A stretch of 19,741 nucleotides of DNA from Prevotellaceae bacterium UBA1075 (GTDB taxonomy: Bacteria; Bacteroidota; Bacteroidia; Bacteroidales; Bacteroidaceae), in contig DCCS01000036.1 in assembly GCA_002316015.1 (NCBI GenBank), forward strand, positions 1 through 19,741, in the 5' to 3' direction. Every line of letters begins with the position of its first letter. Position 1 is the first letter of the stretch. Under the pieces are notes generated by a model that saw only the letters and a list, made by a program, of their open reading frames with translations, searched no databases and had not been told where the DNA came from. Shown here piece by piece: positions 1 through 8,280 of this stretch. A program made the translations under genes and the position numbers.

Positions 1-3000
1 CTCATTGTCCACCGTGATGTCCAGGCGGGCATAGCAGTTCTTGATACTGGTGGGGCCGCCGATGTTGCCAAACAGGCCGCCGCAGTAGCCCGAGGCCACA
101 TGCAGCTTGCCCTCAGCCCACACGTTCTCGACCGCTGTGGGCTGCAGCGCGCCGTCAACCTTGAAGTTCCCGTGGCCCACATATCCGCCCAGCACGCCGC
201 TTCCGGTGGCCGTGCAGGTGACATCGGCGGCGGGGAAGCCCACGTTGCGCACGGCTCCGCAGAGCACGCCGAAGAAGCTGCTGTAACTGCCCTCGGTGCT
301 GGTGAACCCGTGTATCACATGGTTCTGGCCGTCGAAGTCTATCCAGTTCATGAAGCCCCTGTCGCCCACCATGTCGCTGCCCTGGTTGAGGGGAGCCCAT
401 GTCTTGACGGTGCTCATGTCGATGTCCTGCTCCAGGGCCACATGGTTCATGCGTCCGGGCTGCATGTGCTGGCGCAGCGCCACCAGGTCGTAGAGGTCAT
501 GCACGCGGAATGGCTTGCCGGCTGTGCCGTCCTCGTCCACCTCACCCTCCAGCTTGTTGAAGGTGACGGTCATGGCGACCGCGTCAAAGAGGATGCTGAA
601 GCGGCCCGGCTCCAGTACCCAGCGGGGCTCGCCATAGAAGCGGTCGCAACCCGCGATGACCTGTCCGTATGCCTCGGCGCGGAGGGTGTCGGGGCTGGCC
701 GAGGTGCCTATGCGCGCCTCGGTCAGGTTGTTGTTGACCATAGACCATCCGCCCGCGAAGAGGGTGACATCATCCTTGCCGCCCGCCTCGATCTCGAACT
801 CTCCATAGTACTTGCCGTCTCCCGTGTGCACGAGAGGATGGTTCTTGTTGGCGGTCCAGTTGTCACCCTTGAGCGACCCCACCACATAGCAGTAGTCGGG
901 CAGGAGCACGTCGCCCTGGGGCTCGAAGGTTGCCTGGGTGCGCTCGGCGTTGACGGTCACCTTCCAGGTGCCGCCATAGACGGCCATGTATTGGCTTGCG
1001 GCTGTCATGGCGCGCAGGCCCACCACATTGCGGGCGGGGGTAATCCAGCGCGGGTGCTCGTTGGCACAGTCTACCTCGAGACCTTGGTATTTGAAGAACA
1101 CCATGTCGCGGTTGCCGTATCCGGCATCGGCATGGCGGTCAAGGCCGGTGAACGTGCCCTGGTAGGTGCCGTCGGCCTGGCGTGTGAGGGGATAGAGCCC
1201 GCTGTTCTCGTTCCAGGAGGGAGCGTCCTTGAGGTCGCCCAACACATAGATGACATCCACGATGGGAGTCAGGCGCAGTTGCTTGGCCAGGGCCTCAGCC
1301 TCCTCGTTGGTGTACTTGCCGTCATAGATGTTGGCCGACACCACGTCATAGGTGTGGACGGCGAAGTCATCCGCAGCCTTGTACTCGGGAGTCCAACTGG
1401 CGGTGTCATTGATGTCGGTGGCTCCCGGCAGGAGCTGTCCCACTTTCTGTGCGGCGTCCCAGTAGGCGTCGTTCACCATGTCGAGCACGGTGGCCAGCTC
1501 GTCATACACGGCCACGCTGGCGCTCAGTTCCTTCATGTACTCGTTGGCCTGGCCCAGGATGGCATACTTCTCCCCGGCATCTGTCGTAGCCAGTCCCTTG
1601 CTGATGATGTCCAGGGCGTTGGCGCGCGCCCCGGCATAGCAGAACTGCCCGTTCTCGTCCATCTCGTCCACGCGCTCCTGCAGGCTCTGCAGCACTTCGT
1701 CCATCGCCTCCATGTTCCTGGCCATGTAGGTCAGGCGGAAGTTGGTGAACACCGTCCACCCGCGCGCCACGGACACCTCGCGGGGGTCTCTCAGCCCCAC
1801 GGTCATCTTGCCTCCGGTGACCAGTCCATAGACGGTCTGCTTGTAGCGCCCGCTCTTGAAGGCAAACGAGCAGCCACTTACGCTGTTGGGCACATACCCG
1901 CCCTCCGTGATGTTGTCATAGGGATGCGTGCCGGGGTTGGTGATTAGGCAGTTCACGCTGTCCTCGGCCAAGTCGACAGGTATGGCGTCGGTGTTGATGT
2001 TCTTGACGGGTGACTCGAAGTCGTTGATGTAAAGCACGACGGGAGCCTCTTCCTTGCTCTCGGTGTTCTCCGCGCGATAGAGCCCGTTCAGTTCAAGCCG
2101 GTAGAGCCCGTCGGGTATGTCGGTCACCTCCTGGCTCAGTTCAAACTTGGTGTTGAAAGCCTGTGCCACGGGAAAATCCGCCTCCCCCATGCCGGAGTTG
2201 AAATCTTGCGTAATGGGCGCCGTGGGGTTCCACCCCTGGAAGTCCGTCTCCTTCATGCTGGCGTTCACCAGCAGTTCGGTGACATCCGTGCCCTCCTTCA
2301 CGTCGAGTTTCTTGGCACAGATGTAAAGGCTGTCCGCATAGGCTTGCTCGGCCTGGAGCTCTGCCTGGCCAAGCAGACAGTTCTCGATGATGTACTCGTA
2401 GGTTCCGCGGGCATACACATCACCGGGAGCCAGGTTCTCGTTGAGGTAATCCTCGAGCAGGGTCAGCGGCTCGCTGGGGGTCATGGAGGTGGCAGCCAGC
2501 GTCTCCCTGAGCGTGGTCATGGCCTTCACAAACGCCTCGTAGTCGCGCGCGCTCTGGAGCACCTGGGGATAGAGGTCACGCATCTTCTGGTACTGCGAGG
2601 TGAGTTCCTCGAGAGTGGTGGCGCTCCCCACGGCCTCCTCCGCCTCGCGGAAGGAGTCCACCAGGGAGGCTTGCGCCAGGATGCCGTCCGCCACCTCCCA
2701 CTTGCCCAGGAAGTCGCCGCGCCAGGCATCATAGGCCGCAGGGGTGTTGCCGCAGTAGCCCAGGCTCCAGTCATCAAACACACACCACGAATACCTTGGC
2801 TTTATATCCTTGGCCATAAGACCGATACGGAGCGTCCCGTCGACAACGGGAACATAGACGGTGTTGTCCGCGTAGTAGCCCTCTTCATTGTAGCGGGAGA
2901 AAGAGGCGCGCCTGTTGGGAGCCCATTTGCCCGGAGCGCATTCCACATCTTGGTCATGTATCTTGGTGCTGGACAGCCCGTCGAGGATGTCCATCAGGCG

Positions 3001-4092
3001 CACGTCCGAGGTCACATCGCCGCTCCTGCCGTACAGGCGTGCCTTGAGTTCCTCGGGCTGCAGGTTTTTCCCATCGGCGGAATAGTACTTCCTGTCATCG
3101 CAGTTGGTCATGCGGAAGAGGCCATGGAGGTTCAACTTGTAGATGCCATTGGGCAGCCCGGTGATGTCCTGGTAGGTGTCAAACTCCGTCAAGTCAAACA
3201 ACTCGGCACAGCCATCGCTCACGGTCATCGGAGTTCCGCTCCATCCCTCGGAGCTGTTGCTCTTGCCATAGTCGGGATTGACCACCAGCAGGGTGGCATT
3301 GATGGGCTCGCTGGTGTCCGCGTGCGCGGCAAGGTAAGCCTTGACGGCAACCTTTACCTCTTCCTGGGCACCCGCCAGGGCCTCCAGAGAACTGCCGGTA
3401 TCGTTGTAGATGGCCTCCACCTGGGAGAGGTCGATGCCTGGACAGGCGGCATTGGCCTCTTCGATGGCGGCCCTCAGGTTCTCTGCCTGCCCGTAGAGTT
3501 CGGTATCGGCCAGCCACTGGTCATAGTCGGAGGCCTTGACCAAAGTCCAGTTGACAGGCTCGGCCGAGGCCACGACTCCCGTGGGCTGGAGCGTGGTGCC
3601 GCCGTCTCCGGGAACATAACCTATATACACGCGCTGCCCGTAAGTGTCCTCGTCAAAGGCACTCGTGCTGAACTTCGCGGCATAGAAGCGCACCTCGTCA
3701 CCGTCCCACTCGGCCGACCACACATTGTTGCCACGCCCCGAACAGTCATTTACCAGGTAGTTGTCTATGATGAACACATCGTCCCAGCCCTTGGTGTCAC
3801 TGACGTGGTTGCGGATTACATAACGTTTGCCGTCCCACTCCGTCTCGCCGGTATCCAGGAACTGGCGGAAGTACACCTGGCGTCCCGTGGTTCCCTGGGA
3901 AGCCTGTGACCCCCACTCGTTGCCCGACGTGTAGAAGAACTCACCGGCCTTGCTGTACAGGTAGTACAACTGCCCGCCGGTGTTCTCGCTGGTCTGCAGC
4001 TCGGTGGTTCCCAGCGGAACAGGCTTCTCCCTCTGGGCCTGCAAGCCCAGCGTGGCCATCATCATGGCCGCAAGAAAGTAGCATCTTTTCAT
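1..4092 (-). CDS. Giant modular secreted protein, 3' end outside the window (glycan-binding/adhesin-like)
   Basis: The frame is open without a stop from the ATG at 4092 to the window edge, giving 1364 codons; the C-terminus is missing. The protein starts with a signal peptide (MKRCYFLAAMMMATLGLQAQ). Two related modules of about 180 residues follow, near residues 264-446 and 602-786. Each begins with an N-rich strand and W, has a G-[LI]-P-[ND]-G-[IL]-Y-[KR]-L motif, and ends in a beta strand with D/N-[FW]-[RS]-L; this resembles galactose-binding-like folds. Helical linkers lie around residues 200-260 and 450-560. Two SusE/SusF-like beta domains seem to lie near 943-1040 (YVLGDLKDAPSW) and 1066-1125 (YVVGSLKGDNW). 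From about residue 1190 the sequence turns into GLUG-type repeats (FDGQNHVIHGF, SSFFGV, CGGLFG). Role inferred: surface or extracellular binding of glycans or host matrix. No catalytic motif was seen, and no clear promoter was found upstream. It may carry a type IX secretion sorting domain beyond the edge. Confidence 0.85.
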   Translation of the reverse strand, partial: MKRCYFLAAMMMATLGLQAQREKPVPLGTTELQTSENTGGQLYYLYSKAGEFFYTSGNEWGSQASQGTTGRQVYFRQFLDTGETEWDGKRYVIRNHVSDTKGWDDVFIIDNYLVNDCSGRGNNVWSAEWDGDEVRFYAAKFSTSAFDEDTYGQRVYIGYVPGDGGTTLQPTGVVASAEPVNWTLVKASDYDQWLADTELYGQAENLRAAIEEANAACPGIDLSQVEAIYNDTGSSLEALAGAQEEVKVAVKAYLAAHADTSEPINATLLVVNPDYGKSNSSEGWSGTPMTVSDGCAELFDLTEFDTYQDITGLPNGIYKLNLHGLFRMTNCDDRKYYSADGKNLQPEELKARLYGRSGDVTSDVRLMDILDGLSSTKIHDQDVECAPGKWAPNRRASFSRYNEEGYYADNTVYVPVVDGTLRIGLMAKDIKPRYSWCVFDDWSLGYCGNTPAAYDAWRGDFLGKWEVADGILAQASLVDSFREAEEAVGSATTLEELTSQYQKMRDLYPQVLQSARDYEAFVKAMTTLRETLAATSMTPSEPLTLLEDYLNENLAPGDVYARGTYEYIIENCLLGQAELQAEQAYADSLYICAKKLDVKEGTDVTELLVNASMKETDFQGWNPTAPITQDFNSGMGEADFPVAQAFNTKFELSQEVTDIPDGLYRLELNGLYRAENTESKEEAPVVLYINDFESPVKNINTDAIPVDLAEDSVNCLITNPGTHPYDNITEGGYVPNSVSGCSFAFKSGRYKQTVYGLVTGGKMTVGLRDPREVSVARGWTVFTNFRLTYMARNMEAMDEVLQSLQERVDEMDENGQFCYAGARANALDIISKGLATTDAGEKYAILGQANEYMKELSASVAVYDELATVLDMVNDAYWDAAQKVGQLLPGATDINDTASWTPEYKAADDFAVHTYDVVSANIYDGKYTNEEAEALAKQLRLTPIVDVIYVLGDLKDAPSWNENSGLYPLTRQADGTYQGTFTGLDRHADAGYGNRDMVFFKYQGLEVDCANEHPRWITPARNVVGLRAMTAASQYMAVYGGTWKVTVNAERTQATFEPQGDVLLPDYCYVVGSLKGDNWTANKNHPLVHTGDGKYYGEFEIEAGGKDDVTLFAGGWSMVNNNLTEARIGTSASPDTLRAEAYGQVIAGCDRFYGEPRWVLEPGRFSILFDAVAMTVTFNKLEGEVDEDGTAGKPFRVHDLYDLVALRQHMQPGRMNHVALEQDIDMSTVKTWAPLNQGSDMVGDRGFMNWIDFDGQNHVIHGFTSTEGSYSSFFGVLCGAVRNVGFPAADVTCTATGSGVLGGYVGHGNFKVDGALQPTAVENVWAEGKLHVASGYCGGLFGNIGGPTSIKNCYARLDITVDNE

Positions 4093-4260
4093 TGTGCTCT
4101 CGTTTTTTGAGTTAATAATTATGAGATGAATGTTTGTCTGAAACCAGGCGAAAAGCGTCATGCGGCGCGTTTCCTCAATTCCCGCGCCTGCCTGCTGCCG
4201 CCCGCACGCCGGAAAGAGGCAGCCCCCCGGGCCTCGCCTGCCGGCCACCGGAGTCCGCCC

Positions 4261-4329
4261 GCCCATACCCTCAAAGCCTGACCCGCCCGCCCCCAGGAGC
4301 CGGGGGGATGACACTTTGGGGGTATGGGC
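4261..4329 (-). terminator. Long hairpin after the GH27 gene
   Basis: The 16-nt arms 4261-4276 and 4314-4329 are complementary except at one position. The loop contains a smaller C-run/G-run hairpin. The structure begins 13 nt after the alpha-galactosidase stop codon, so it is probably the 3' terminator or mRNA-stabilising end of that transcript. No T-run follows on the minus strand. The rest of 4093-4260, between this hairpin and the giant gene, shows only GC-rich sequence with short hairpins and no ORF I trust. Confidence 0.5.
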
Positions 4330-4342
4330 CTGCGGATGCCAA

Positions 4343-6553
4343 TCAGTAGCGCACCTTCAGATACTTGACGCCATGGGTGGGGACAAAGTATCTGAGGGCT
4401 GTGGCACTGAGGTCCTTCTGCCTCCACAAGTCCCGCACGGCGGTGAGCCTCTGCGCTCCTATCTGCTGGAAATAGCGGCTGAGGTCCACATGCGCGTCCT
4501 CGCTGCCCACGTTGAAGATGCCCAGGGCGTGGCTGCCGTCGGCCAGGGGGCGCACGAAGATTTGAATGTCACCGTCCTCGACCACGCGCACGGCCTGCTT
4601 GCCCAGGATGTCCTGGTTGACGGCGTTCACTTCGTTGTTGCACAGGAGAGCCGCCGTAAAGTCGTCCATCTGCGCGATGTCGCAGCCTATGAGCATGTTG
4701 CTGGCCATGAGCGTCCACAGTGAGATGTGGGTGTATTGCTCGTCGGGAGTGAGCCTGCTGTCGCGCAGGTTGGCACTCCAGCCCACCTTGCCCACGATGA
4801 GCATGTCGGGATCGTTCCAGTGTCCAGGCTGTGCGTAGGGATGCAGAGGGGCATTGCGGCGGAAGCCGATGTCGTACATGCTCTCCCAGGTGTCCGTTAT
4901 GTCGCCCGTCGTGCGCCAGGAGTTGGCATCCACGGCCTCGCCCCACTTCCACACGTCGGCCATTCCGTACTGGCACAGGCTGTAGAAGATGTCACGGGGC
5001 TGCGCGCGCAGGCAACCCTCCATGTGCAGGTAGGGGCGCACGAAACTGGCCACCGTCTGGTTGTCCTTCTCGGTTGCGTGTTTTCTTCCATAGCCGCACC
5101 AGTCGTACTTCAGGTAGTCGATGCCCCAAGCGTTGTAGGTCTGCGCGTCCTGCATCTCATGGTCCAGGCTGCCCAGGTAACCGCCACAGGTGCGGTCACC
5201 GGGCGAGGAGTAGATGCCGAACTTGAGGCCTTCGCTGTGAAGCCAGTCGCCCAGCCCCTTCATGTCGGGGAATTTCTCGTTGACGGCTATCGTGCCGTCG
5301 GCATTGCGCCTTTCGGCCTCCCAGGCGTCATCAATGTTGATGTAGGCATAGCCATAGTCGGCGAGTCCCTTCTCTATCAGTGCCTTCGCGCTGCTCACCA
5401 CCTTGTCCTGGGTCACGCTCAGCCCCCAGCAGTTCCAGCTGTTCCAGCCCATGGGAGGCGTGAGGGCAATCTTGCTGCCCACGCGTATGGTGAACTTCTG
5501 CTCGGCCTGGCCTTTGGCGTTGCTTGCCTTGACGGTGAAGGTGTAGCTGCCCGCCTTGTCAATCTTGCCGCTCAGCGCGCCATTCACGGAATTCAGGGTA
5601 AGCCCCGCAGGCAGTCCTTCGGCGGTGAACTTCATGGGCTTCTCGCCACTCACGCCGAAGCGGAAGATGACCGGCGAGCCGGGACGCACACCGAAGAGGC
5701 CGGTGGTGTTGAATCGCGGGGTGAGGGGAGCGGCAGGCGTGAGGATGTACTTGTTGACACTCTCGCTGCTGATGCTGCGTCCGCTCTTCTTCTCGGTGAA
5801 GGTGGCCACCACCTTCACGCGCTTGCTCTTATCTACCTTGATCGCATAGCGGGCGGGCTTCTTCTCGCTCACCGTGAACTTCTTGCTCACCGTGGAGAGC
5901 ACCTCATCATTGTCGGTATCCACCGCCTTGAGGGTGAGCGTGCCCGAGAGGGCACTCTGGTAGCGGCTGCTCACCTGCACCTGTATGGTGCCCGCGTCGG
6001 GCTGTGTGGCACTGAGCGACAGGCCATCCACGCGGGAGGGAACCTTCACCACGACTGGCCCCTGGAACATGCCGCCCGGATTGCCCCCGCTGTAGCAGCG
6101 CACGGCAAGCACATTGTCCTGGCCCCAACGGACATCCTTGCTGTCAACCCTCACATTATACACACGCGGCTGACTCCATTGGCTGCGGTAACCACCCTTG
6201 TCTTGGGGAAACTTCCCCGTCTTGCCTATGAGCTTGCCGTTGAGATACGTCTCGTCGGCATCGTCCACCGCACCCAGGGAAAACTGCACGACTTCCTTCA
6301 TGTCAGAGCCCTCGAGCATCGACTTGGTGAGCCGCACGTGGAAGCGGTACCAGCCCGTGGCCGCATCGGCGTGCTTTCCCTGCGCGTCCCAGGTCTTGCA
6401 CACGCTCAGGGTCTCCCACTTGCTGTCATCAAGGGCCGCCGAACTGTACGACGGGTCATCACCCATCTTGAACTTCGCCTCACGGAACTTCAGTTCCTGG
6501 GCCGCCATTGTCATGGAAGCCACAGCGAGGACGGAAAAGAGCATCTTCTTCAT
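4343..6553 (-). CDS. Secreted GH27 alpha-galactosidase with N-terminal sugar-binding and Ig domains
   Basis: The protein has 736 residues and starts at ATG 6553, which gives a signal peptide (MKKMLFSVLAVASMTMAAQ); the frame is open further upstream but without a signal sequence at its end. Residues about 19-174 resemble the galactose-binding-like domain found in GH2 enzymes and sialate esterases (YLNGKLIGKTG). Residues about 294-359 form a putative Ig (He_PIG-type) domain. The GH27 barrel starts at TPPMGWNSW (365). The expected nucleophile is D484 in YLKYDWC, the acid/base is D551 in RTTGDITDTW, and the family motif GHWNDPDML lies at 577-585. A C-terminal beta domain ends the chain. The family cleaves terminal alpha-linked galactose, or sometimes N-acetylgalactosamine or arabinopyranose, from oligo- and polysaccharides; which one is not decidable here. 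Export suggests periplasmic or surface action. The downstream neighbour is the giant binding protein. Confidence 0.93.
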   Translation of the reverse strand: MKKMLFSVLAVASMTMAAQELKFREAKFKMGDDPSYSSAALDDSKWETLSVCKTWDAQGKHADAATGWYRFHVRLTKSMLEGSDMKEVVQFSLGAVDDADETYLNGKLIGKTGKFPQDKGGYRSQWSQPRVYNVRVDSKDVRWGQDNVLAVRCYSGGNPGGMFQGPVVVKVPSRVDGLSLSATQPDAGTIQVQVSSRYQSALSGTLTLKAVDTDNDEVLSTVSKKFTVSEKKPARYAIKVDKSKRVKVVATFTEKKSGRSISSESVNKYILTPAAPLTPRFNTTGLFGVRPGSPVIFRFGVSGEKPMKFTAEGLPAGLTLNSVNGALSGKIDKAGSYTFTVKASNAKGQAEQKFTIRVGSKIALTPPMGWNSWNCWGLSVTQDKVVSSAKALIEKGLADYGYAYINIDDAWEAERRNADGTIAVNEKFPDMKGLGDWLHSEGLKFGIYSSPGDRTCGGYLGSLDHEMQDAQTYNAWGIDYLKYDWCGYGRKHATEKDNQTVASFVRPYLHMEGCLRAQPRDIFYSLCQYGMADVWKWGEAVDANSWRTTGDITDTWESMYDIGFRRNAPLHPYAQPGHWNDPDMLIVGKVGWSANLRDSRLTPDEQYTHISLWTLMASNMLIGCDIAQMDDFTAALLCNNEVNAVNQDILGKQAVRVVEDGDIQIFVRPLADGSHALGIFNVGSEDAHVDLSRYFQQIGAQRLTAVRDLWRQKDLSATALRYFVPTHGVKYLKVRY

Positions 6554-6631
6554 CTGTCTGACATGTATGTTAGGTTCATTATCTTTAGGAATAGCGTACC
6601 CCGCAAACTGCAAAAGCATGCGCGACACACA

Positions 6632-6639
6632 CAAAATTA
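6632..6639 (-). promoter_or_regulatory. Candidate -7 element for the alpha-galactosidase
   Basis: On the minus strand the sequence TAATTTTG fits the Bacteroidetes -7 consensus TAnnTTTG. It lies about 80 nt before the ATG at 6553. The nearest upstream TTTG is only 12 nt away instead of about 20, so a proper -33 element is missing, which may indicate dependence on an activator. Confidence 0.45.
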
Positions 6640-6650
6640 CTGATTTTCCA

Positions 6651-6695
6651 GCAAAGTGCATTTACCCCTCCCCTCAAAAAAATCGTGCACTTTGC
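6651..6695. promoter_or_regulatory. Inverted repeat, candidate operator at the galactosidase promoter
   Basis: GCAAAGTGCA at 6651-6660 and its exact reverse complement TGCACTTTGC at 6686-6695 are separated by 25 nt. The pair sits directly upstream of the candidate -7 element, where an activator or repressor of a carbohydrate gene would be expected to bind. The spacer ends in an A-run. No known regulator binding site is recognised. Position and symmetry are seen; the regulatory role is inferred. Confidence 0.4.
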
Positions 6696-6789
6696 GCATT
6701 TCCCCACTTCAGCCACCGCCGCAGCCGCCTCCTCGGCCTCAAGAAGCCTTGCCCGCCACCCGGAGGAGCGTTCCGGAGCCACGGGCCCA

Positions 6790-6843
6790 CAAGGACGGGA
6801 AAGGGCGTGACACCGTCTCCCGGTACCACGCCCAATGTCCTTT
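6790..6843 (-). terminator. Hairpin terminator of rplS
   Basis: It begins about 20 nt after the rplS stop. Nested stems are 6791-6796 with 6837-6842, 6803-6809 with 6827-6833, and 6813-6815 with 6821-6823. The two mismatches between the inner stems (6810/6826 and 6811/6825) become G-U pairs in the minus-strand RNA, which fits a role in the rplS transcript. No strong U-run follows. Confidence 0.5.
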
Positions 6844-6863
6844 GCTTGCCTTGTGCAGCGAAC

Positions 6864-7232
6864 TCAGGCCTCCTTGGCAGAAGCCCCACGCTTCTCGGCG
6901 ATGCGGGCCTTCTTGCCGGTGAGCTTGCGCAGGTAGTACAACTTGGCGCGGCGCACCTTGCCCACCTTGTTCACTGTGATGCTGTCGATGCTGGGCGACT
7001 CGATGGGGAAGATACGCTCCACACCCACAGTCCCCGACATCTTGCGGACGGTGAAGCGGCGCTTGATGCCATGACCACAAATCTTGATCACCACACCACG
7101 GTAGAGCTGCACACGCTCCTTGTTGCCCTCGACAATACGGTAAGCCACGGTCACAGTGTCGCCCGCCTTGAACTCAGGGGCGGTCTTGCCCGTAGCAAAT
7201 GCTTCTTCGGCAATTTTAATTAAATCAGCCAT
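6864..7232 (-). CDS. rplS: Large ribosomal subunit protein L19 (bL19)
   Basis: A protein of 122 residues, close to the usual L19 length. The family signatures are present: FKAGDTVTV near residue 21, the basic RGVVIKI segment, a conserved VERIFPIESPSI stretch, and VRRAKLYYLR near the C-terminus. L19 sits at the interface of the 30S and 50S subunits. The start at 7232 gives MADLIK; the frame stays open upstream, but that part is untranslated leader between a strong promoter and this ATG. The C-terminal tail (KKARIAEKRGASAKEA) is a short basic-acidic extension of the kind common in Bacteroidetes. It stands alone rather than in an rpsP-rimM-trmD-rplS operon: the next gene downstream is GH27 and the upstream gene is divergent. 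Its leader suggests autogenous control. Confidence 0.97.
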   Translation of the reverse strand: MADLIKIAEEAFATGKTAPEFKAGDTVTVAYRIVEGNKERVQLYRGVVIKICGHGIKRRFTVRKMSGTVGVERIFPIESPSIDSITVNKVGKVRRAKLYYLRKLTGKKARIAEKRGASAKEA

Positions 7233-7247
7233 CTTGGTTTGAATATT

Positions 7248-7320
7248 AAAAAAATTGTGTGTCGATCGCACACGGGCATAGCAGGTCACACTCTTCTTCC
7301 CTGCCAGCGACCCATGGGAA
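7248..7320 (-). promoter_or_regulatory. rplS leader with two hairpins and a U7 run, possible attenuator
   Basis: The transcript from the upstream promoter would begin near 7322. Its first hairpin pairs TTCCC (7320-7316) with GGGAA (7301-7297). A second hairpin, GTGTG/CACAC (7273-7269 with 7261-7257) around a CGATCGA loop, is followed after two A residues by seven U (7254-7248), and then 15 nt to the ATG. Stem plus U-run looks like an intrinsic terminator inside the leader. Ribosomal-protein leaders often bind their own product; that is inference here. Confidence 0.4.
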
Positions 7321-7328
7321 AGCGGGTG

Positions 7329-7358
7329 CAAAGGTAGGCTTTTTTCGCCTAACACAAA
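7329..7358 (-). promoter_or_regulatory. Bacteroidetes-type promoter of rplS
   Basis: On the minus strand TTTG (7358-7355), 18 nt, then TACCTTTG (7336-7329) fits the -33/-7 consensus of the primary Bacteroidetes sigma factor. Transcription would start near 7322 and give a leader of about 90 nt. Confidence 0.7.
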
Positions 7359-7410
7359 AGCACGCGGGCGAAAAGTTGCTCATCCTGAACACACTTTGTG
7401 GCGAATTGCG

Positions 7411-7418
7411 TAACTTTG
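7411..7418 (+). promoter_or_regulatory. -7 element for the split 5'-nucleotidase genes
   Basis: TAACTTTG matches TAnnTTTG and is followed by GC, as is usual. It predicts a start near 7425, only about 18 nt before the ATG. A TTTG lies 12 nt upstream (7395-7398), too close for a normal -33. It diverges from the rplS promoter about 60 nt away. Confidence 0.5.
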
Positions 7419-7442
7419 CACCACATCACAACACGACGAGCA

Positions 7443-8201
7443 ATGATGACGAACTTTCCCAAAGCAGCCGCGCTGCTGGCTCTGGCACTCGTGTCAGGCT
7501 CACTGGCGGCACAGAATTACAAGGTGCGCAGCATCGCGTGGGAACGCCTGGAGGTGACCTCGGCACTGGACACCTGCCCCGACAGGGAGGCCATGGACAT
7601 CGTGAGGCCATACAAGGCCGGGGTCGACAGCGTCATGAGACCCGCACTGGGGCTGAGCCGCGTGGCCATGGCGGCCGGGCGGCCCGAAAGCCTGCTGGGC
7701 AACTGGGCGGCCGACGTGCTGGTCGAGGGAAGCACCGCGACGGGCATGGAACGCGCGGACATGGGACTGATAAACGTGGGCGGACTGCGCAGCAACATGC
7801 CCGAGGGCATCGTGCGCCGGGGCGACGTGATGCTCATCGCACCCTTCGAGAACCACCTGGTGGTACTGGAAATGAAGGGGAAAGCCCTCAGGGAACTGAT
7901 GGAGAACATCGCCTCGGTGGGCGGCGAGGGGGTCAGCGGCAGCGTGCGGATGGTCATCACGCCCGACGGGAAGCTGGTGTCGGCCACCATCGCGGGCAAG
8001 GAAATAGAGGACACGCGCACTTACCGCATAGCCACACTGGATTACCTGGCCGAGGGAAACGACCACATGACCGCGCTCAAGAAAGCCGCAAAGAGGCATG
8101 ACCTGGGCATCCTGGTACGCGACCTGATGGCCGAGAGCATCATCAAGAACCGGGTGATAGACAGCAAGATCGAGGGGCGTATCGTATTGCACAAACCCTG
8201 A
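7443..8201 (+). CDS. Secreted 5'-nucleotidase C-terminal domain protein
   Basis: A protein of 252 residues with a signal peptide (MMTNFPKAAALLALALVSG, cleavage after LAAQ at residue 24). The start is 7443 or the adjacent ATG at 7446. The mature chain is only the C-terminal, substrate-binding domain of the UshA/5'-nucleotidase family. It has NWAADVL (87-93), NVGGLR (111-116, the N-x-G-G-[IL]-R nucleotide-binding motif), PFENHLV (134-140), and ATLDYLAEGNDH (197-208). The metal-binding phosphatase domain is absent and is encoded by the next gene, 79 nt downstream. The two probably form one periplasmic enzyme removing phosphate from nucleotides or related substrates. The domain order is reversed relative to the usual single-chain enzyme. 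The specific substrate is unknown. Confidence 0.9.
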   Translation: MMTNFPKAAALLALALVSGSLAAQNYKVRSIAWERLEVTSALDTCPDREAMDIVRPYKAGVDSVMRPALGLSRVAMAAGRPESLLGNWAADVLVEGSTATGMERADMGLINVGGLRSNMPEGIVRRGDVMLIAPFENHLVVLEMKGKALRELMENIASVGGEGVSGSVRMVITPDGKLVSATIAGKEIEDTRTYRIATLDYLAEGNDHMTALKKAAKRHDLGILVRDLMAESIIKNRVIDSKIEGRIVLHKP

Positions 8202-8280
8202 CGCACACCAGGCGGCATGCGGGCGGAAAGGCTCGCGCGCCACAGAAGCACGGCACCAGAACAACAGAAAGGGACAAGGA

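Noticed and set aside
100..3909. Long plus-strand open frames of 615 and 567 codons opposite the giant protein
   Set aside because: They are antisense mirrors of a high-GC gene: rich in H, V, G and L with no recognisable domain, while the minus frame has a signal peptide, modules and is open across the whole 4092 nt.
4727..6643. Plus-strand open frame of 638 codons opposite the alpha-galactosidase
   Set aside because: It is a shadow of the GH27 gene, whose catalytic motifs are all in the minus frame.
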